A stretch of 64,000 nucleotides of DNA from Flavobacterium sp. N502536 (lineage in GTDB: Bacteria; Bacteroidota; Bacteroidia; Flavobacteriales; Flavobacteriaceae). The notes under the pieces are model-generated. The model made no database searches, had not been told where the DNA came from, and saw only the letters and a list, made by a program, of their open reading frames with translations. Numbering within the stretch: position 1 is the first letter of the stretch; every line of letters starts with the position of its first letter. This document shows positions 55,023-63,246 of the stretch, piece after piece. The stretch lies in the NCBI RefSeq assembly GCF_025947345.1, contig NZ_CP110011.1, forward strand, positions 1,922,001 through 1,986,000, written 5' to 3'. A program made the position numbers and the translations under genes.

Positions 55023-56243
55023 ATGAAAAACATAGGAATCAAAATCTCTCTTTACCTTAATTATTTTGTCTTCGCTATTTTGCTAAATAGTGTGGGGATT
55101 GTGATTTTAAAATCGCAGAAAAATTATGGTGTAGATGAAGTTCAGGCGAGCATCCTCGAAGCTTTTAAAGACATGCCTATTGCAATTGTGTCGTTTTTTA
55201 TCGCTTCTTTTTTACCCAGAATCGGCTATCGAAAATCGATGCTGATTGGTTTGGGACTGGTTACGCTGGCCTGTATTTCTATGTATTTTGGAAACTCATT
55301 CGACAATGCTAAAATTCTTTTTGCGACTGTAGGAGTTTCATTTGCTTTGATTAAAGTTTCGGTGTATTCGTTGATTGGTACAGTAACCGAAACCAAAAAA
55401 GAACACAACGCCCTGATGAGCAGTATTGAGGGGTTTTTTATGGTTGGAATCGCACTGGCTTATTTTTTATTTCCGGCTTTTAACAATGAAAATGATCCCA
55501 ATTCATGGCTGAATGTGTATTGGTTTCTGGCAGGACTATCCTTATTGTCGTTTCTGTTTTTGTTTTTTGTGAAATTTGAAGAAACCGAAGTCGCCGCAGG
55601 AGCAAACCTCAAAGACGATTTTATGCAGATGTTCCGTTTAATGGCAAAATTGCTAACGGTTATCTTTGTTATTAGTGTCTTTTTGTTTGTGATGATTGAA
55701 CAGGGAATTCTTTCCTGGCTGCCTACATTCAATACAAAAGTGCTTCATTTACCGGAGAACATCAGTATTATGATGGCCAGTATTTTGGCTATTTCACTGG
55801 CAGTAGGACGATTGATTGCGGGGATTGTGACCAAGAAAGTAAATTGGATCTGGGTATTAAGTTTCTGTATTTTTTCGGCCATGCTGATTGTGATTTTTGT
55901 GCTTCCAAAAACAGTTGGACTGGAAGTAAAAAACATCAATACGCTCTCAGACATACCCTTAATTGGTTTTGCATTTCCTTTAATCGGACTGTTTATTGCG
56001 CCCATCTATCCCTTGTTAAATTCGATTGTATTAAGTGCGCTGCCCAAAAATCTGCAAAGTTCGATGACGGGATTAATAGTGATTTTCTCGGCTCTTGGCG
56101 GGACATTAGGCTCCAGAATAACAGGCTGGCTGTTTAAAAATGAAGGACCTGAAAAGGCGTTTTATTTTACTTTGATTCCAATGTCTTTATTATTAGTATC
56201 CTTTTTTATTCTTAAAAAAATAACTGCAAAAGATGAAATTTAA
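55023..56243 (+). CDS. Major facilitator superfamily sugar transporter
   Basis: 406 residues, about 12 hydrophobic helices in two halves separated by a charged loop near residue 190-205 (FVKFEETEVAAGANLKDDF). The loop motif after helix 2 (LPRIGYRKSMLIGLGLV) fits the MFS D/R-G-R region. The stop overlaps the start of the trehalase gene by 11 bases, a strong sign of translational coupling. It is likely to carry trehalose across the inner membrane, given the lack of a signal peptide on the trehalase. The substrate is not proven. Confidence 0.85.
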   Translation: MKNIGIKISLYLNYFVFAILLNSVGIVILKSQKNYGVDEVQASILEAFKDMPIAIVSFFIASFLPRIGYRKSMLIGLGLVTLACISMYFGNSFDNAKILFATVGVSFALIKVSVYSLIGTVTETKKEHNALMSSIEGFFMVGIALAYFLFPAFNNENDPNSWLNVYWFLAGLSLLSFLFLFFVKFEETEVAAGANLKDDFMQMFRLMAKLLTVIFVISVFLFVMIEQGILSWLPTFNTKVLHLPENISIMMASILAISLAVGRLIAGIVTKKVNWIWVLSFCIFSAMLIVIFVLPKTVGLEVKNINTLSDIPLIGFAFPLIGLFIAPIYPLLNSIVLSALPKNLQSSMTGLIVIFSALGGTLGSRITGWLFKNEGPEKAFYFTLIPMSLLLVSFFILKKITAKDEI

Positions 56244-58098
56244 ACTACATATATCCCAAACTATCGAAAAACTATTGGCTCAGGAAGATACTGATGGCGA
56301 TAAAAAAATAACGATTGACGATCAGGGGCCAAAGAAATTTGTACTCAACGATGAGGAAGGAAATTCAACGGTTATTGAAGGAACCTATCAGCTTTCAAAC
56401 CTGTTGCAGGAATTGGCTTTGGCTAAAAAAGACAATGCTGAATTTGCCGAGATTAGTCTGGATCAAATCATTGAAGATCCTGTGAAAAGAATCTCAGGAA
56501 AAATAAAAAACCTGTATTGGAAAGGGCTGACGCGTACTATTGATGCCAATGGCGTAAAAAAAATACTGGAAGACAATAAGATCGAAAACGCTATTTCGTA
56601 TTTGTATGTGCCTTTTGGGGATGAAATTGTTTTTGATTATTTCAAAAAACTAGAAGCCATAACGCCAAAGTTAAAAGTGGTACAGCTGCCCAAACATATT
56701 TCACCGGAATATGTATTGTCACTGAATCAAAAGCCGGGGATTCTGGCTCTGGCGCTTCAAATTAAAAACAATGAAATTTCGGGGGTTCCGTTTGTTGTTC
56801 CGGGTGGAAGGTTTAATGAAATGTACGGTTGGGACAGTTACTTTATTGCCAAAGGACTTTTGATAGATGATAAAATAGAGCTGGCTTTGGGCATTGCCGA
56901 GAACTTTAAATACCAGATCGATCACTACGGAAAAATACTAAATGCCAATCGAAGTTATTATTTAACCCGAACCCAGCCACCGCTTTATACTTCGCTGATC
57001 AGAGATGTTTTAGAAAAGTCGAATCCCGATATTTTCTGGATTGAAAGACATTTAAAAACCGCAATCAAAGAATACAGGACGGTTTGGATGGAGGAAGGAA
57101 AAAGGCTTACAGCCAATGGACTGAATAGGTATAAAGCAGAAGGAATTGGCTTGCCATTTGAGGTAGAAGAAGGTCATTTTGATGATATTCTCGAGCAATA
57201 TGCGCCAAAATACAATTTGTCTACCCGCGAATTCGAAAAAAAATACCTGGAGAGAGAAGTGGTGGATGCCGAACTGGATAAGTATTTTATTCACGACCGA
57301 AGTATGCGTGAAAGCGGCCATGATACCACAAACAGACTCGTTGGCGTTTGTGCGAACTTGAATACGGTTGCCATTAATAGTCTGCTTTATAAGTACGAAA
57401 CGGATATTGCGTTTTTGATTAAAAAGTATTTTAAAGATGAATTTCAATATTTTGAAGACAAATCTTTTTCAAGCGAATATTGGCTTTCAAAAGCGGCTTC
57501 CAGAAAAGAAAAGATCAATCAGTTGTGCTGGAATTCAGAATACGGCTGTTATCTTGACTATAATTTTGTAAGTGAAGAACAGCATTTTTTTGAGGCGGCT
57601 CCGACATTTTATCCGCTTTGGGCAAAAATAAGTACACAGGAACAGGCCGAAATTCTGGTAAAAAAGACGCTTCCAAGGTTTAAAATGAAAGGTGGAATTG
57701 CAGGAAGCACCAAAGAATCTATTGCAGATATAGACGAAAACGCCCCAATTCGACAATGGGATTATCCGTTTGGATGGGCGCCGCATCAAATGCTTTTATG
57801 GGAAGGTTTGCTGAATTATAATTTTAACGAAGAAGCCCAGGAGATGGTGTATCGCTGGCTTTGGCTGATTACCCGAAATGCGGTTGATTATAACGGAACC
57901 ATTCCGGAGAAGTTTGATTTATCGATCAGTTCGCACAAAATTTTTGCAGAATACGGAAACGTAGGAACCGAATTTGACTTCATAACCGAAGAAGGTTTTG
58001 GATGGATGAACGCTTCGTATCAGTACGGTTTAACCATTTTGGAAGAAGATTTAAAACAAAAATTATCGGACTTGGTTGATCCCGATGTACTTTTTTAA
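56233..58098 (+). CDS. Cytoplasmic trehalase (GH37, neutral-trehalase type with EF-hand-like loop)
   Basis: 621 residues, no signal peptide. Splits trehalose into two glucose. GH37 signature 1 is PGGRFNEMYGWDSY (190-203), signature 2 is QWDYPFGWAP (508-517), and the catalytic acid Asp364 is in HDRSMRESGHDTTNR. The wording of that motif, the segment KNLYWKGLTRTID, PEYVLSLNQKPGILALAL and the final EEGFGWMNASYQYG are close to fungal neutral trehalases rather than E. coli TreA/TreF. A loop DTDGDKKITIDD (19-30) has Asp at positions 1, 3, 5 and 12 and Ile at 8, as in an EF-hand, and lies where neutral trehalases carry their calcium motif. Likely consequence: calcium-modulated activity, not proven. 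Confidence 0.93.
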   Translation: MKFKLHISQTIEKLLAQEDTDGDKKITIDDQGPKKFVLNDEEGNSTVIEGTYQLSNLLQELALAKKDNAEFAEISLDQIIEDPVKRISGKIKNLYWKGLTRTIDANGVKKILEDNKIENAISYLYVPFGDEIVFDYFKKLEAITPKLKVVQLPKHISPEYVLSLNQKPGILALALQIKNNEISGVPFVVPGGRFNEMYGWDSYFIAKGLLIDDKIELALGIAENFKYQIDHYGKILNANRSYYLTRTQPPLYTSLIRDVLEKSNPDIFWIERHLKTAIKEYRTVWMEEGKRLTANGLNRYKAEGIGLPFEVEEGHFDDILEQYAPKYNLSTREFEKKYLEREVVDAELDKYFIHDRSMRESGHDTTNRLVGVCANLNTVAINSLLYKYETDIAFLIKKYFKDEFQYFEDKSFSSEYWLSKAASRKEKINQLCWNSEYGCYLDYNFVSEEQHFFEAAPTFYPLWAKISTQEQAEILVKKTLPRFKMKGGIAGSTKESIADIDENAPIRQWDYPFGWAPHQMLLWEGLLNYNFNEEAQEMVYRWLWLITRNAVDYNGTIPEKFDLSISSHKIFAEYGNVGTEFDFITEEGFGWMNASYQYGLTILEEDLKQKLSDLVDPDVLF

Positions 58099-58112
58099 CA
58101 TTCTAAAATAAC

Positions 58113-58145
58113 AAACCCGACAGGTTTTTGAAACCTGTCGGGTTT
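58113..58145 (+). terminator. Terminator after trehalase (CCCGACAG palindrome, copy 3)
   Basis: AAACCCGACAGGTTT (58113-58127) and its exact complement (58131-58145) form a perfect 15-bp stem with a 3-nt spacer, a few bases past the stop at 58098. Confidence 0.8.
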
Positions 58146-58150
58146 AATAA

Positions 58151-58248
58151 TAAAGTTTATCAAGCCTTCGACTTCGCTCAGGGTGACACTCGGTTTTATA
58201 CTAAAGTTTATCAAACAAACCCGACAAGTTTTTAAAACCTGTCGGTTT
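58151..58248. repeat. Composite repeat: direct repeats, CTTCGACTTCG element, CCCGACAG palindrome copy 4
   Basis: TAAAGTTTATCAA occurs at 58151-58163 and 58202-58214. Between them lies CCTTCGACTTCGCTCAGG followed by GTGACA (58165-58188), a sequence I believe recurs in other bacterial genomes. After the second direct repeat follows a slightly decayed copy of the CCCGACAG palindrome (58217-58248). Confidence 0.7.
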
Positions 58249-58254
58249 ACTAAG

Positions 58255-59229
58255 TTATACTTTTCTACCCATTAAATTCTCACCGAAAGTGCGCAGAATG
58301 TTTCTCTTTTCAGCGGTAAGATCCATTTGGTCAAGCGTTTCAAAAGCTTTAAAAGTATACATTTCGATGGCGTCCTGCGTTGCTTTTGAAGCCCCTGATT
58401 CATTAAAAATGGATTTTGCAGTAGCTATTTTAGCTGCATTTTCGTCCAATTGCAAACTGAATAATTGCTCTAATTCTGAAGCTTTTTCAGGAGAAGAGAA
58501 TTCTCTTGCTTTAAGATATAAATATGTTTTTTTGTTTTCGATAATATCTCCGCCCACTTGTTTTCCGAAGGTTTCCGGATCTCCAAAAGCATCCAGATAA
58601 TCGTCCTGAAGCTGGAAGGCAAGACCCAGATTCAACCCGAAATCATAAATTAAATCACCTTCTTTTTCAGATGTTTCGGCTACAATAGCTCCCATTTTCA
58701 TGGCTGCCGCAACCAGAACAGCGGTTTTATATTCGATCATTTTAAGATATTCCGGAATCGTAACATCATTTCTTTGTTCAAAATCAACATCCCATTGTTG
58801 TCCTTCGCAAACTTCAAGAGCGGTTTTGCTGAATAGTTTTGCTAAATTCCTGAAAACATGAGGTTCGTATTGCTCAAAATACTGATAAGCCAGAATAAGC
58901 ATCGCGTCTCCGGAGAGAATTCCGGTATTGAGATCCCATTTTTCATGAACCGTTTCTTGTCCTCTGCGCAAAGGCGCATCATCCATAATGTCGTCATGTA
59001 CAAGCGAGAAATTATGAAAAACTTCAACAGCCATTGCCGCCGGAAGTGCCGTGGTATAAGAGGTGTTAAAAACTTCTGCGGCCATCAGGGTAAGTACGGG
59101 ACGTATGCGTTTTCCGCCTAAGCCAAGAATGTATTCAATAGGAGCGTAAAGATTTTTGGGTTCTTTTTGTATGCTTTGGTTTTTTAAATAACTAATAAAA
59201 AAATCCTGGTACTGACTAATATCGTGCAT
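58255..59229 (-). CDS. Polyprenyl (farnesyl/geranylgeranyl-type) diphosphate synthase
   Basis: 324 residues from ATG 59229 (MHDISQYQDFF). Both aspartate-rich motifs are present: LVHDDIMDD (first, DDxxD type) and QLQDDYLDAFGD (second). GGKRIRP and a VAVEVFHNFS segment precede the first motif, with Phe five residues before it, a position linked to chain length. It makes isoprenoid diphosphates used for quinones, carotenoids or cell-wall lipid carrier. The exact chain length cannot be read from the sequence. The -7 box TATCTTTG at 59256-59263 (minus strand) rules out a start at 59271. Confidence 0.9.
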   Translation of the reverse strand: MHDISQYQDFFISYLKNQSIQKEPKNLYAPIEYILGLGGKRIRPVLTLMAAEVFNTSYTTALPAAMAVEVFHNFSLVHDDIMDDAPLRRGQETVHEKWDLNTGILSGDAMLILAYQYFEQYEPHVFRNLAKLFSKTALEVCEGQQWDVDFEQRNDVTIPEYLKMIEYKTAVLVAAAMKMGAIVAETSEKEGDLIYDFGLNLGLAFQLQDDYLDAFGDPETFGKQVGGDIIENKKTYLYLKAREFSSPEKASELEQLFSLQLDENAAKIATAKSIFNESGASKATQDAIEMYTFKAFETLDQMDLTAEKRNILRTFGENLMGRKV

Positions 59230-59255
59230 AAAATGAAATTCTGATTTGCGTGGCC

Positions 59256-59263
59256 CAAAGATA
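59256..59263 (-). promoter_or_regulatory. -7 promoter element for the polyprenyl synthase gene
   Basis: The minus strand reads TATCTTTG, a match to TAnnTTTG, 27 nt upstream of the ATG. No suitably spaced TTG. Confidence 0.5.
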
Positions 59264-59378
59264 CAATTCATTAATCAATTATTCCTTTTTTTTAAAAATT
59301 GAAATGATTCGGGAGGGATTGGAATGTGCTGTTAATCTTCAATTTTGTAAGATGTTAAAATTTTTTTTGAAAAAACTT

Positions 59379-59406
59379 GGAAACTTTTTTGGTATTCAGA
59401 GTTTCC
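59379..59406. promoter_or_regulatory. Candidate TetR operator 1 (yceI promoter)
   Basis: GGAAACT (59379-59385), 14 nt, AGTTTCC (59400-59406). It covers the -33 to -7 spacer of the promoter at 59389-59418. Same half-sites as at 59430 and 60071. Confidence 0.65.
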
Positions 59407-59418
59407 TGTTTATATTTG
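59389..59418 (+). promoter_or_regulatory. Promoter of yceI
   Basis: TTG (59389-59391), 19 nt, TATATTTG (59411-59418), a full match to the flavobacterial consensus. The predicted start near 59425 leaves a leader of about 80 nt to the ATG at 59503. Confidence 0.75.
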
Positions 59419-59429
59419 CACCGTTAAAT

Positions 59430-59457
59430 GGAAACTTAGAACACTATAATAGTTTCC
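59430..59457. promoter_or_regulatory. Candidate TetR operator 2 (yceI leader)
   Basis: GGAAACT (59430-59436), 14 nt, AGTTTCC (59451-59457), identical spacing to operator 1, just downstream of the predicted start site, where bound repressor would block transcription. Confidence 0.65.
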
Positions 59458-59502
59458 ACGGAACAGTTGAGTAATTTATAACCTCAGTAAAATCAATAAT
59501 TT

Positions 59503-60024
59503 ATGAGAACAACATGGACCTTAGATTCTAGCCAGTCAGATGTTTTAATTAAAATGAGACATTCGATAATCGCTTATATGGGAGGAACTACAAATAAATT
59601 TGGTGGTTATGTGAACATTGAAGACAACGAAATTGAAGATGCATCGGTTGAGTTTTCACTTGACATCAACAACAAAATTGATAATTTTCAGCAAATCGAT
59701 ACTTATTTACAGCTTCAGGACCTGTTTGATGTAAACGAACATCCGATTATCAGCTTTAAATCGACCTCCTTTCAGAAAGTAAACAACAATATCAATTTTT
59801 TCAAAGGTGACTTAACCATTAAGGATGTGACCAAAGTAGTAGAACTTGATGCAGAGTTTATAGGGGTTAATACCTATAATGGCGAGAAGAAAGTTGCTTT
59901 TGAAATTAAAGGAGACATCAAACGTCAGGATTTTGGTTTAGATTATAATTCATTCAATCATAATGGAGGTTTGGCTTTAGGAAAAGACATAAAGCTTATT
60001 GCAAATTTAGAGTTTAGCATATAA
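59503..60024 (+). CDS. YceI-family lipocalin-like protein
   Basis: 173 residues, single YceI beta-barrel domain: WTLDSSQSDVLIKMRHSI at the N-terminus, GGYVNIEDNEIEDASVEFSL, the FDVNEHPIISFKS stretch and FKGDLTIKDVTKVVELDAEF. The barrel binds a polyisoprenoid or amphiphile in characterised members. No signal peptide is present, so this one is cytoplasmic. It is preceded by two putative TetR operators and followed after 108 bases by the tetR gene, so it probably belongs to the same regulon. Confidence 0.92.
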   Translation: MRTTWTLDSSQSDVLIKMRHSIIAYMGGTTNKFGGYVNIEDNEIEDASVEFSLDINNKIDNFQQIDTYLQLQDLFDVNEHPIISFKSTSFQKVNNNINFFKGDLTIKDVTKVVELDAEFIGVNTYNGEKKVAFEIKGDIKRQDFGLDYNSFNHNGGLALGKDIKLIANLEFSI

Positions 60025-60070
60025 ATCTTACCTAATGTGTAAATTAATGTAAAATTATTACAAAAATCAT

Positions 60071-60111
60071 GGAAACTGTTTTTTTTGATTTTAGTTTCCT
60101 GAGTATCTTTG
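60071..60111 (+). promoter_or_regulatory. Candidate TetR operator 3 and promoter of the efflux operon
   Basis: GGAAACT (60071-60077), 15 nt, AGTTTCC (60093-60099) lies over a promoter with TTG (60085-60087) and TATCTTTG (60104-60111; spacing 16 nt). The arrangement suggests autoregulation of the tetR gene that follows. Confidence 0.65.
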
Positions 60112-60132
60112 TAATGAAATTTGAAAATTAAA

Positions 60133-60732
60133 ATGAAAGAGAAAATTATATCAAAAGCAAGTGAGCTGTTTTTAAAACTTGGTTTCAAAAGTGTTACAAT
60201 GGATGATATTGCGGGAGAAATGTGTATTTCGAAAAAAACGATCTACAAATATTTCTGTAATAAAGAAGTTTTGATTGAAGAGAGCACATCATTAGTTCAT
60301 AAACAGGTTCATGAAATCATTGATACAATTGTAGCGAAAGGTCATAATGCGATTCATGAGAATTTTGAAATCAGAGAAATGTTTAGAGATATGTTTAAAA
60401 ATAATATGGATACTTCTCCTATTTATCAATTGAAAAAGCACTATCCTGAAATTTATCAAAACATATTGAGTCAGGAGATCGATTTGTGCAGTCATTGGTT
60501 CAGAGCGAATATTGAAAAAGGAATTCGTGAGGGGCTTTATCGTAAAGATCTGAATATAGACATCTATGTGAAATTTTATTACACCCTTATTTTTCACATC
60601 AACGAAACGACTGTTTCAGAACGGGAAGCACAAAAAATAGAATTAGAGGCACTGGAATATCACACCAGAGCTATGGCAACAGAAAAAGGAATACCGGAAT
60701 TGGAAAAACAACTTAAAAAAATTACTATTTAA
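60133..60732 (+). CDS. TetR-family transcriptional regulator
   Basis: 199 residues from ATG 60133 (a TTG at 60121 in frame is possible). The N-terminal helix-turn-helix is KSVTMDDIAGEMCISKKTIYKYF, the TetR signature. The C-terminal helical ligand-binding part is not informative about the ligand. It begins a gene row with TolC-, adaptor- and RND-type genes, 10 bases before tolC. It is likely to repress this operon and yceI through the GGAAACT operators. Confidence 0.92.
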   Translation: MKEKIISKASELFLKLGFKSVTMDDIAGEMCISKKTIYKYFCNKEVLIEESTSLVHKQVHEIIDTIVAKGHNAIHENFEIREMFRDMFKNNMDTSPIYQLKKHYPEIYQNILSQEIDLCSHWFRANIEKGIREGLYRKDLNIDIYVKFYYTLIFHINETTVSEREAQKIELEALEYHTRAMATEKGIPELEKQLKKITI

Positions 60733-60742
60733 TCATCAATCT

Positions 60743-62077
60743 ATGAAACGAATAATTCTTATATTTTTGTGTTCTATTGGCTTGACTGCCAACGCACAAG
60801 TCAAAACCCTAACCCTGAAAGAAGCTATTACGTATGCGCTTGAAAACAAAGCGGATGCGAGAAAAGCAAGATTACAGGTTGAAAACAGTGAGTATAAAAT
60901 TCAGGAAGTACGTTCAAGAGCGTTACCTCAAATTTCTGCCAACGGAAATCTAACTCACAATCCGATCATTCAAACCACAGTAATCGACGGTGCAGGATTT
61001 GGTCAGCCGGGAACTACAATTCAGGCGGCATTTGGTCAAAAATGGACTTCAAATGCAGGAGTTTCTTTAACTCAAACGCTATTCGATCAATCTGTTTTTA
61101 CAGGATTAAGAGCAGCAAGATCTACTCGTGAGTTTTATCAAATAAACGATCAGTTAACAGAAGAACAAGTAATTGAAAGAGTTGCAAACAATTATTACTC
61201 TGTTTATGTGCAACGCGAAAGACTGACTTTGTTAGACAGTAGTTTTGTAAATACCACTAAAGTTCGCGATATCGTAAAAGGACAATTTGATAACGGACTG
61301 GCTAAGAAAATTGACTTAGACCGTATGATCGTAAAAATGTCAAACATTGATACAGAGCGTCAACAAATTAAAAATCAAATTACTTTACAGGAGAATGCTT
61401 TAAAGTTTTATATGGGAATGCCTATTGAAACGGTAATTGATATTCCGAAAGAAGAATTTGAAGTGGTACCGGCTGCTTTAGCAGAAGCACCTAATACTGA
61501 AACCAGAACAGAGTATCTGCTTTTGAAAAAACAACAGGAACTTTTAGTATTCAATAAAAAAGCAGTTGAAGCAGGATATTATCCAACGCTTTCATTAACT
61601 GCGGGTTACAACTATATTGGTCAGGGACCTCAAATGCCTTGGTTTGCTAAACCTTCTCAGGGAGTATACTGGTCCGATTTCTCTGCAATTGCATTAAACC
61701 TGCACGTACCAATCTTTACAGGATTTGGAACCCGTGCAAAAGTAAGACAGGCAGATGTTGAACTTAGATCGCTTGAAGAAGATATGAAGGACACCAAACT
61801 TTCACTTGATTTAGATTATAAAAATGCAACAACAGAAATGGACAATAACCTTGTGACCATTAATAATCAAAAGGAAAATATGCGTCTGGCGAATGAAATC
61901 TTAAGCAATACAAAAAACAATTACCTTCAGGGATTGGCGTCTTTAACAGACTTATTAGATGCAGAAAACGCATCACTTGAAGCACAAAATAATTATACCA
62001 GAGCGATTTTGAATTACAAAATTGCCGAAGTAGCACTAATCAAATCAAAAGGTCAACTTAAAACTCTTATTAAATAA
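60743..62077 (+). CDS. TolC-family outer-membrane efflux protein
   Basis: 444 residues with signal peptide (to about 19, TANAQ). Two outer-membrane-efflux repeats are visible: LTLKEAITYALENKADARKA and its C-terminal counterpart around NILSNTKNNYLQG (the helical barrel), ending in ALIKSKGQLKTLIK. It should form the trimeric exit duct for the RND pump encoded downstream. It is spaced 10 bases after tetR and 9 bases before the adaptor gene. Confidence 0.93.
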   Translation: MKRIILIFLCSIGLTANAQVKTLTLKEAITYALENKADARKARLQVENSEYKIQEVRSRALPQISANGNLTHNPIIQTTVIDGAGFGQPGTTIQAAFGQKWTSNAGVSLTQTLFDQSVFTGLRAARSTREFYQINDQLTEEQVIERVANNYYSVYVQRERLTLLDSSFVNTTKVRDIVKGQFDNGLAKKIDLDRMIVKMSNIDTERQQIKNQITLQENALKFYMGMPIETVIDIPKEEFEVVPAALAEAPNTETRTEYLLLKKQQELLVFNKKAVEAGYYPTLSLTAGYNYIGQGPQMPWFAKPSQGVYWSDFSAIALNLHVPIFTGFGTRAKVRQADVELRSLEEDMKDTKLSLDLDYKNATTEMDNNLVTINNQKENMRLANEILSNTKNNYLQGLASLTDLLDAENASLEAQNNYTRAILNYKIAEVALIKSKGQLKTLIK

Positions 62078-62086
62078 CTAATTACA

Positions 62087-63154
62087 ATGAAGAAAACTAT
62101 TATAACAATCGTAATCATAATTGCAGCCCTGGGTGTGATTGGATATGTCTTAAATAATAATAAGAAAGAGAACAAGGAGAAAACAGATATCGTAGCCGAA
62201 AAAAATGCTGCTGTTTCCGTAAAAGTATCTCCTGTAAAAACAGAAGAAGTTTCACTGGATTTCGTAGCCAACGGAAATTTTCAACCAATTCAGCAATTGA
62301 CATTTTCTGCTGAAAAATCAGGAAAAGTAATCAGCGTTCTGGCTAAAGAAGGAGACTATGTAAGAGTAGGTCAAACCTTATTGACCATGAGAGGAGATGT
62401 TATTAATGTAAACGCACAGGCAGCAGAAGCAGCGTATCAAAATGCAAAATCAGATTATAGCAGATACGAAAATGCGTTTAAAACAGGAGGGGTTACCAAA
62501 CAACAACTGGATCAGGCAAGATTAGCGTTGACAAATGCACAATCTCAATATACACAAGCTAAAATTGATGTTGGTGATACCAGAGTAAAAGCACCAATCA
62601 ACGGTTTTATCAATAAAAAATACATTGAGCCGGGATCTATCTTGACAGGTATGCCAGCAACAGCATTGTTTGATATCGTAAACGTTTCTAAGTTGAAATT
62701 GGTAGTTACGGTAAACGAAAATCAGGTAGCGAGTTTAAAAGTTGGAGATAACATTAATGTATCTGCAAGTGTTTACCCGGACAAATCGTTTTCAGGAAAA
62801 ATTACTTTCATCGCTGCAAAAGCAGATGAGTCTTTAAACTTCCCGGTTGAAATTGAAATTACAAACAATACCAACAACGACCTGAAAGCAGGTATGTACG
62901 GAACTGCAAACTTTGCATCCAAACAACAAAAACAACACCTTATGGTGGTACCTAGAAATGCATTCGTAGGAAGTGTGAGCAGTAACGAGATTTTTGTAGT
63001 AGAAAAAGGTACTGCAAAATTAAGAAAAGTAACCGCTGGAAGAATTTTAGGTGATAAAGTAGAGATCATCAACGGATTAACTGATGGAGAAACTGTAATA
63101 ATTACAGGTCAAATTAACCTGCAAGATGGTAACTCAGTAGAAATTATTAAATAA
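62087..63154 (+). CDS. RND efflux periplasmic adaptor (membrane fusion protein)
   Basis: 355 residues. A N-terminal membrane-anchor or signal helix (about 4-22) is followed by the lipoyl-like half-motif KEGDYVRVGQTLLTM, a helical hairpin (about 105-155), APINGFINKKYIEPGSIL, and the beta-barrel and membrane-proximal domains. It links the inner-membrane pump with TolC. In one operon with tetR and the tolC-like gene; the RND gene starts 92 bases further on, after a repeat-bearing spacer. Confidence 0.93.
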   Translation: MKKTIITIVIIIAALGVIGYVLNNNKKENKEKTDIVAEKNAAVSVKVSPVKTEEVSLDFVANGNFQPIQQLTFSAEKSGKVISVLAKEGDYVRVGQTLLTMRGDVINVNAQAAEAAYQNAKSDYSRYENAFKTGGVTKQQLDQARLALTNAQSQYTQAKIDVGDTRVKAPINGFINKKYIEPGSILTGMPATALFDIVNVSKLKLVVTVNENQVASLKVGDNINVSASVYPDKSFSGKITFIAAKADESLNFPVEIEITNNTNNDLKAGMYGTANFASKQQKQHLMVVPRNAFVGSVSSNEIFVVEKGTAKLRKVTAGRILGDKVEIINGLTDGETVIITGQINLQDGNSVEIIK

Positions 63155-63159
63155 TTGTA

Positions 63160-63236
63160 CCGCTTTAAGCCTTACGCCGTAAGCTTTAAGCCTTTAATAA
63201 GAGCCTAAAGCCTACAGCGTATAGCCTACAGCCTAA
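63160..63236. repeat. GCCTA-word repeat with imperfect hairpin
   Basis: GCTTTAAGCCTTACG faces CGTAAGCTTTAAGC (approximately 63163-63192) as an imperfect stem. Further AGCCTAAAGCC and AGCCTACAGC words continue to 63236. It is one more operon-internal, short-word spacer. Confidence 0.6.
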
Positions 63237-63246
63237 AATAACATAT

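Noticed and set aside
52316..58098. Trehalose locus considered as a classical polysaccharide utilisation locus
   Set aside because: No SusD-like protein and no secreted glycoside hydrolase are present.
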